Shown piece after piece: positions 6,457-8,530 of a DNA stretch of 8,530 nucleotides. The number at the start of each line of letters is the position of its first letter. Positions within the stretch are counted from its first letter, which is position 1. The DNA comes from Bacillota bacterium (lineage in GTDB: Bacteria > Bacillota > Clostridia > Christensenellales > Aristaeellaceae), in contig JAEZJP010000300.1 in the NCBI GenBank assembly GCA_023415715.1, positions 1-8,530 on the forward strand, read 5' to 3'. The notes beneath the pieces are model-generated. The model had not been told where the DNA came from. It saw only the letters and a list, made by a program, of their open reading frames with translations, and did not search any database. Both the position numbers and the translations under genes were made by a program.

Positions 6457-7896
6457 TCAGGACACAAATTCCGAAAACGCAGCCTTTTCCTTGTTTTCCG
6501 GCAGATGAACGTGGAACGTGGTGCCGGCGCCAAGCTTGGATCGTACCGTAATGCGCCCGCCGTGGGCGATAACGATAATCCTGGCGATGGAAAGCCCAAG
6601 CCCATGGCCGCTGATGCTGGATTTTCGGGCTTTGTCGGCTCGGTAGAAACGGTCAAAGATTTTCGGCAGATCTTCCGCGGCGATGCCTGAGCCCGTATCG
6701 GTTACGGAAAGCATACAGCCCTCCATTGTCTTTTTCACACCAAGGGTAATACTGCCGCCCGGCGGTGTATATTTTACCGCGTTATCGCACAGCACACGCA
6801 TGACCTGTTTGAGCATGTTCTTGTCCGCTGTGATCTCACAATGCTCCATGGGGGAAAGCAGAAAGTTGTGGCCGGGAGAAAGCATCTTGGCTTCCCTGTG
6901 CAGCGCTGCCACTACTTCGGCGGGGTCAAAGGATTCCATCTCCAGAAGCAGCGTCTTTTTGTCATGCCTGGCCAGGAAGAGCAGGCTTTCCACCAATTCC
7001 TTCATGCTGGCGGTCTCCTGGGCGATGGCGGCAATAGCTTCTTCCAGCACGGCTTTGTCTTCTTTACCCCAGCGGTCGAGCATGTTGATATATCCCTGCA
7101 ACACGGATATGGGCGTGCGCAATTCATGTGAGGCATCGCTTACGAACTGCTTTTGGCTGTTGTAGCTCAGTTCAATCCTGTCCAGCATGCTGTTGATGAC
7201 CACCGCCAGGTCCTTAAGTTCGTTTTTGGTGCCTGCGATGTTGATGCGGTTGGACAGGTTATTGGCGCTTAAAGTTGCGGCCAGGTCGGCAATCTCCCGC
7301 AAAGGCTTCAATACCGTTTTGTTCAGCCTGTTGCGCTTGCGCAAAAACCGCCATACGCGCCACAGATCACAGAAAAGAAGCCCGCACATCAGGTACAGCC
7401 ATACTTCCAGCCGTTCCCGAAGGTCAAAGGACATCACAAGCGTACCATTGGTCGCTGGCCGCATCAAATGAAGGACAGGAGGCCAGCGGAAGAGATCTGA
7501 GGAAAATGCCATCTTCAGCATGTATCCAAAACGGCTGAACCCTTCCGAGGGAAGTATGTCCTTTGTGATCTGCGCTGTGGCGCTTCGGTCCATGACCTGG
7601 AGTGCAGTGAAGCTTCCGTTGTTTTCCGGCGTGAGGGTGGAGAGCCGTTCCATGTTGCGCAGTACGCCGGGTGTTTGGGCCGCGGCAAATACAATCGTCA
7701 TCAAAAGCATCAGCGGCAGCGTGGTTCGCAAAAGCTGCCATGCATAATGGATGGCGATGCGCAGTGTCAGGGAAAAGCGCAGGTTGCTCATCAAAGCGCT
7801 CAGTCGGCCATGAATGCTGAAGCTGACGCGGTTGATGCCCCGTTCCCCGGTATGCGGACGCGGACGTCTTTTTTGTTTCTGCTTATTTGTCTTCAT
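6457..7896 (-). CDS. Sensor histidine kinase (HAMP, HisKA, HATPase), OmpR/PhoR-type system
   Basis: 479 residues. The first 40 residues are strongly basic (MKTNKQKQKRRPRPH). Membrane helices follow at about 57-75 and 163-180, enclosing an extracytoplasmic segment of roughly 85 residues without a recognised domain. A HAMP linker lies at about 180-235. The HisKA domain has SHELRTP with phospho-acceptor His257. The ATPase domain shows the N box DNAVKYT (371-377), G1 DTGSGI (400-405), F box FDRFYR (414-419) and G2 GHGLGLSIA (430-438), so it appears active. It autophosphorylates and passes phosphate to the overlapping regulator gene's product. The ATG (7894-7896) lies inside the last codons of the regulator, overlapping by 14 bases and lacking a clear ribosome binding site, so translational coupling is likely. 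A later start at Met36 (MSNLRFSLTLR) would remove the basic tail but also has no site. The signal sensed is unknown. Confidence 0.95.
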   Translation of the reverse strand: MKTNKQKQKRRPRPHTGERGINRVSFSIHGRLSALMSNLRFSLTLRIAIHYAWQLLRTTLPLMLLMTIVFAAAQTPGVLRNMERLSTLTPENNGSFTALQVMDRSATAQITKDILPSEGFSRFGYMLKMAFSSDLFRWPPVLHLMRPATNGTLVMSFDLRERLEVWLYLMCGLLFCDLWRVWRFLRKRNRLNKTVLKPLREIADLAATLSANNLSNRINIAGTKNELKDLAVVINSMLDRIELSYNSQKQFVSDASHELRTPISVLQGYINMLDRWGKEDKAVLEEAIAAIAQETASMKELVESLLFLARHDKKTLLLEMESFDPAEVVAALHREAKMLSPGHNFLLSPMEHCEITADKNMLKQVMRVLCDNAVKYTPPGGSITLGVKKTMEGCMLSVTDTGSGIAAEDLPKIFDRFYRADKARKSSISGHGLGLSIARIIVIAHGGRITVRSKLGAGTTFHVHLPENKEKAAFSEFVS

Positions 7897-8530
7897 ACTG
7901 GAACATATACCCCACGGCCCTAATGGTTTGGATGCACTTCACATGGAAGCGGTCGTCGATCTTCTGGCGCAGGTAGCGGATATATACATCCACTATATTT
8001 GTTTCCCCGGCGTATTCGTAGCCCCATACGTCATTTAAAAGCACATCGCGGCTCATTGCTGTTCCTGAATGCTCCATCAGGCAGCGCAGCAGGTCGAACT
8101 CTTTTTTGGTCAGCGACAGCGGTTCCCCGTCAAAGGAAGCGCTGTAGCTGGCGGGATCCACCTTCAGCTTGCCCACATTCAGGGAGGTGGGGGCGCTGTT
8201 GTGCCCGGCCCGGTGCTTTTTCAGCCCTACGCGGATGCGCGCCAGCAACTCCTCTATGGCGAAAGGCTTGGTCATATAATCATCTGCGCCCATGTCCAAC
8301 CCCATTACTTTGTCGCTGACATCATCCTTTGCGGTGAGCATGATAATGGGCAGATCGCTTTCATGCCGGAGTCTTCGGCAGACCTCAATCCCGGAAAGTT
8401 CCGGAAGCATCAGATCCAATATAAGCAGATCGGGCTGCCAGCTTTCGCAATCTTCCAGCCCCGACCGCCCGTCAAAGGCTGTACGTACCTCATAGCCTTC
8501 ATGCTTGAGTTCCAACTCCAGAAAGCGTGC
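7883..8530 (-). CDS. OmpR/PhoB-family response regulator (N-terminus cut by window edge)
   Basis: 215 residues are visible and the frame stays open to the window edge (first residues ARFLELELKHEG), so only the start, probably about 10-20 residues carrying the acidic pair, is missing. The receiver domain shows the phospho-acceptor Asp in LLILDLMLPELSG (visible residue 39), the Thr in IMLTAKDD (residue 66) and the Lys in MTKPF (residue 88). A winged-helix DNA-binding domain fills the C-terminal 100 residues (SLTKKEFDLLRCL, then TNIVDVYIRYLRQKID, then IRAVGYMF), the OmpR/PhoB hallmark. It should act as a transcription factor phosphorylated by the downstream kinase. Its promoter and any autoregulatory sites lie outside the window. 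Nothing in the window shows which genes it controls. Confidence 0.95.
   Translation of the reverse strand, partial: ARFLELELKHEGYEVRTAFDGRSGLEDCESWQPDLLILDLMLPELSGIEVCRRLRHESDLPIIMLTAKDDVSDKVMGLDMGADDYMTKPFAIEELLARIRVGLKKHRAGHNSAPTSLNVGKLKVDPASYSASFDGEPLSLTKKEFDLLRCLMEHSGTAMSRDVLLNDVWGYEYAGETNIVDVYIRYLRQKIDDRFHVKCIQTIRAVGYMFQYEDK

Noticed and set aside
6683..7165. Open frame of 160 codons on the + strand
   Set aside because: It is antisense to the kinase catalytic domains. The translation is Ser-rich and low in information, as expected for a shadow frame.
1..8530. Bce-type antibiotic-sensing module (two-component system plus ABC transporter)
   Set aside because: The transporter here is an ABCB-type fused exporter pair, not a BceAB type. 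It is on a separate transcript, and the kinase has a sizeable extracytoplasmic loop unlike the short BceS type.

Overview
The window looks like chromosomal DNA from a Bacillota (probably Clostridia) bacterium. This is inferred from strong AGGAG-type ribosome binding sites, a sigma-A style promoter, tight gene packing, a heterodimeric ABCB-type exporter of the kind common in Firmicutes, and an OmpR/PhoR-style two-component pair. GC content is uneven: the transporter and sensor genes are GC-rich, and the gene at 3560-4210 is visibly AT-richer. No rRNA, tRNA, CRISPR array, insertion sequence or attachment site was seen.

Layout. (1) Positions 1-4210, + strand: four tightly spaced genes that probably form one transcript. 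They are the 3' part of an ABC exporter half-transporter, its full partner half-transporter, a stand-alone papain-like (C39-like) cysteine peptidase candidate, and a cysteine-rich protein resembling DUF2284 metal-binding proteins. A rho-independent terminator follows at about 4227-4254. (2) Positions 4282-6293, - strand: a TetR/AcrR-family repressor and a PaaK-like adenylate-forming ligase, coupled by an ATGA overlap. Their single promoter carries two perfect palindromic operators. One contains the -35 box and the other lies just after the expected transcription start and touches the ribosome binding site. (3) Positions 6384-8530, - strand: a response regulator (its first residues lie beyond the window) overlapping a sensor histidine kinase, ending in a hairpin terminator.

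How they may work together. The two ABC subunits form an asymmetric exporter with one degenerate and one canonical ATP site, as the residues show. The peptidase and the Cys-rich protein share its operon, so they may process, sense or protect against the exported molecule. No peptide precursor is visible, so a peptide substrate is only a hypothesis. The TetR-ligase pair looks like a self-contained, autoregulated unit whose inducer may be the ligase's carboxylic-acid substrate or its product. The two-component system lies on a separate transcript and nothing in the window ties it to the exporter. All genes over about 200 nt are accounted for. The longest gene-free stretch is 163 nt (6294-6456), and it is filled by the promoter/operators and a terminator.
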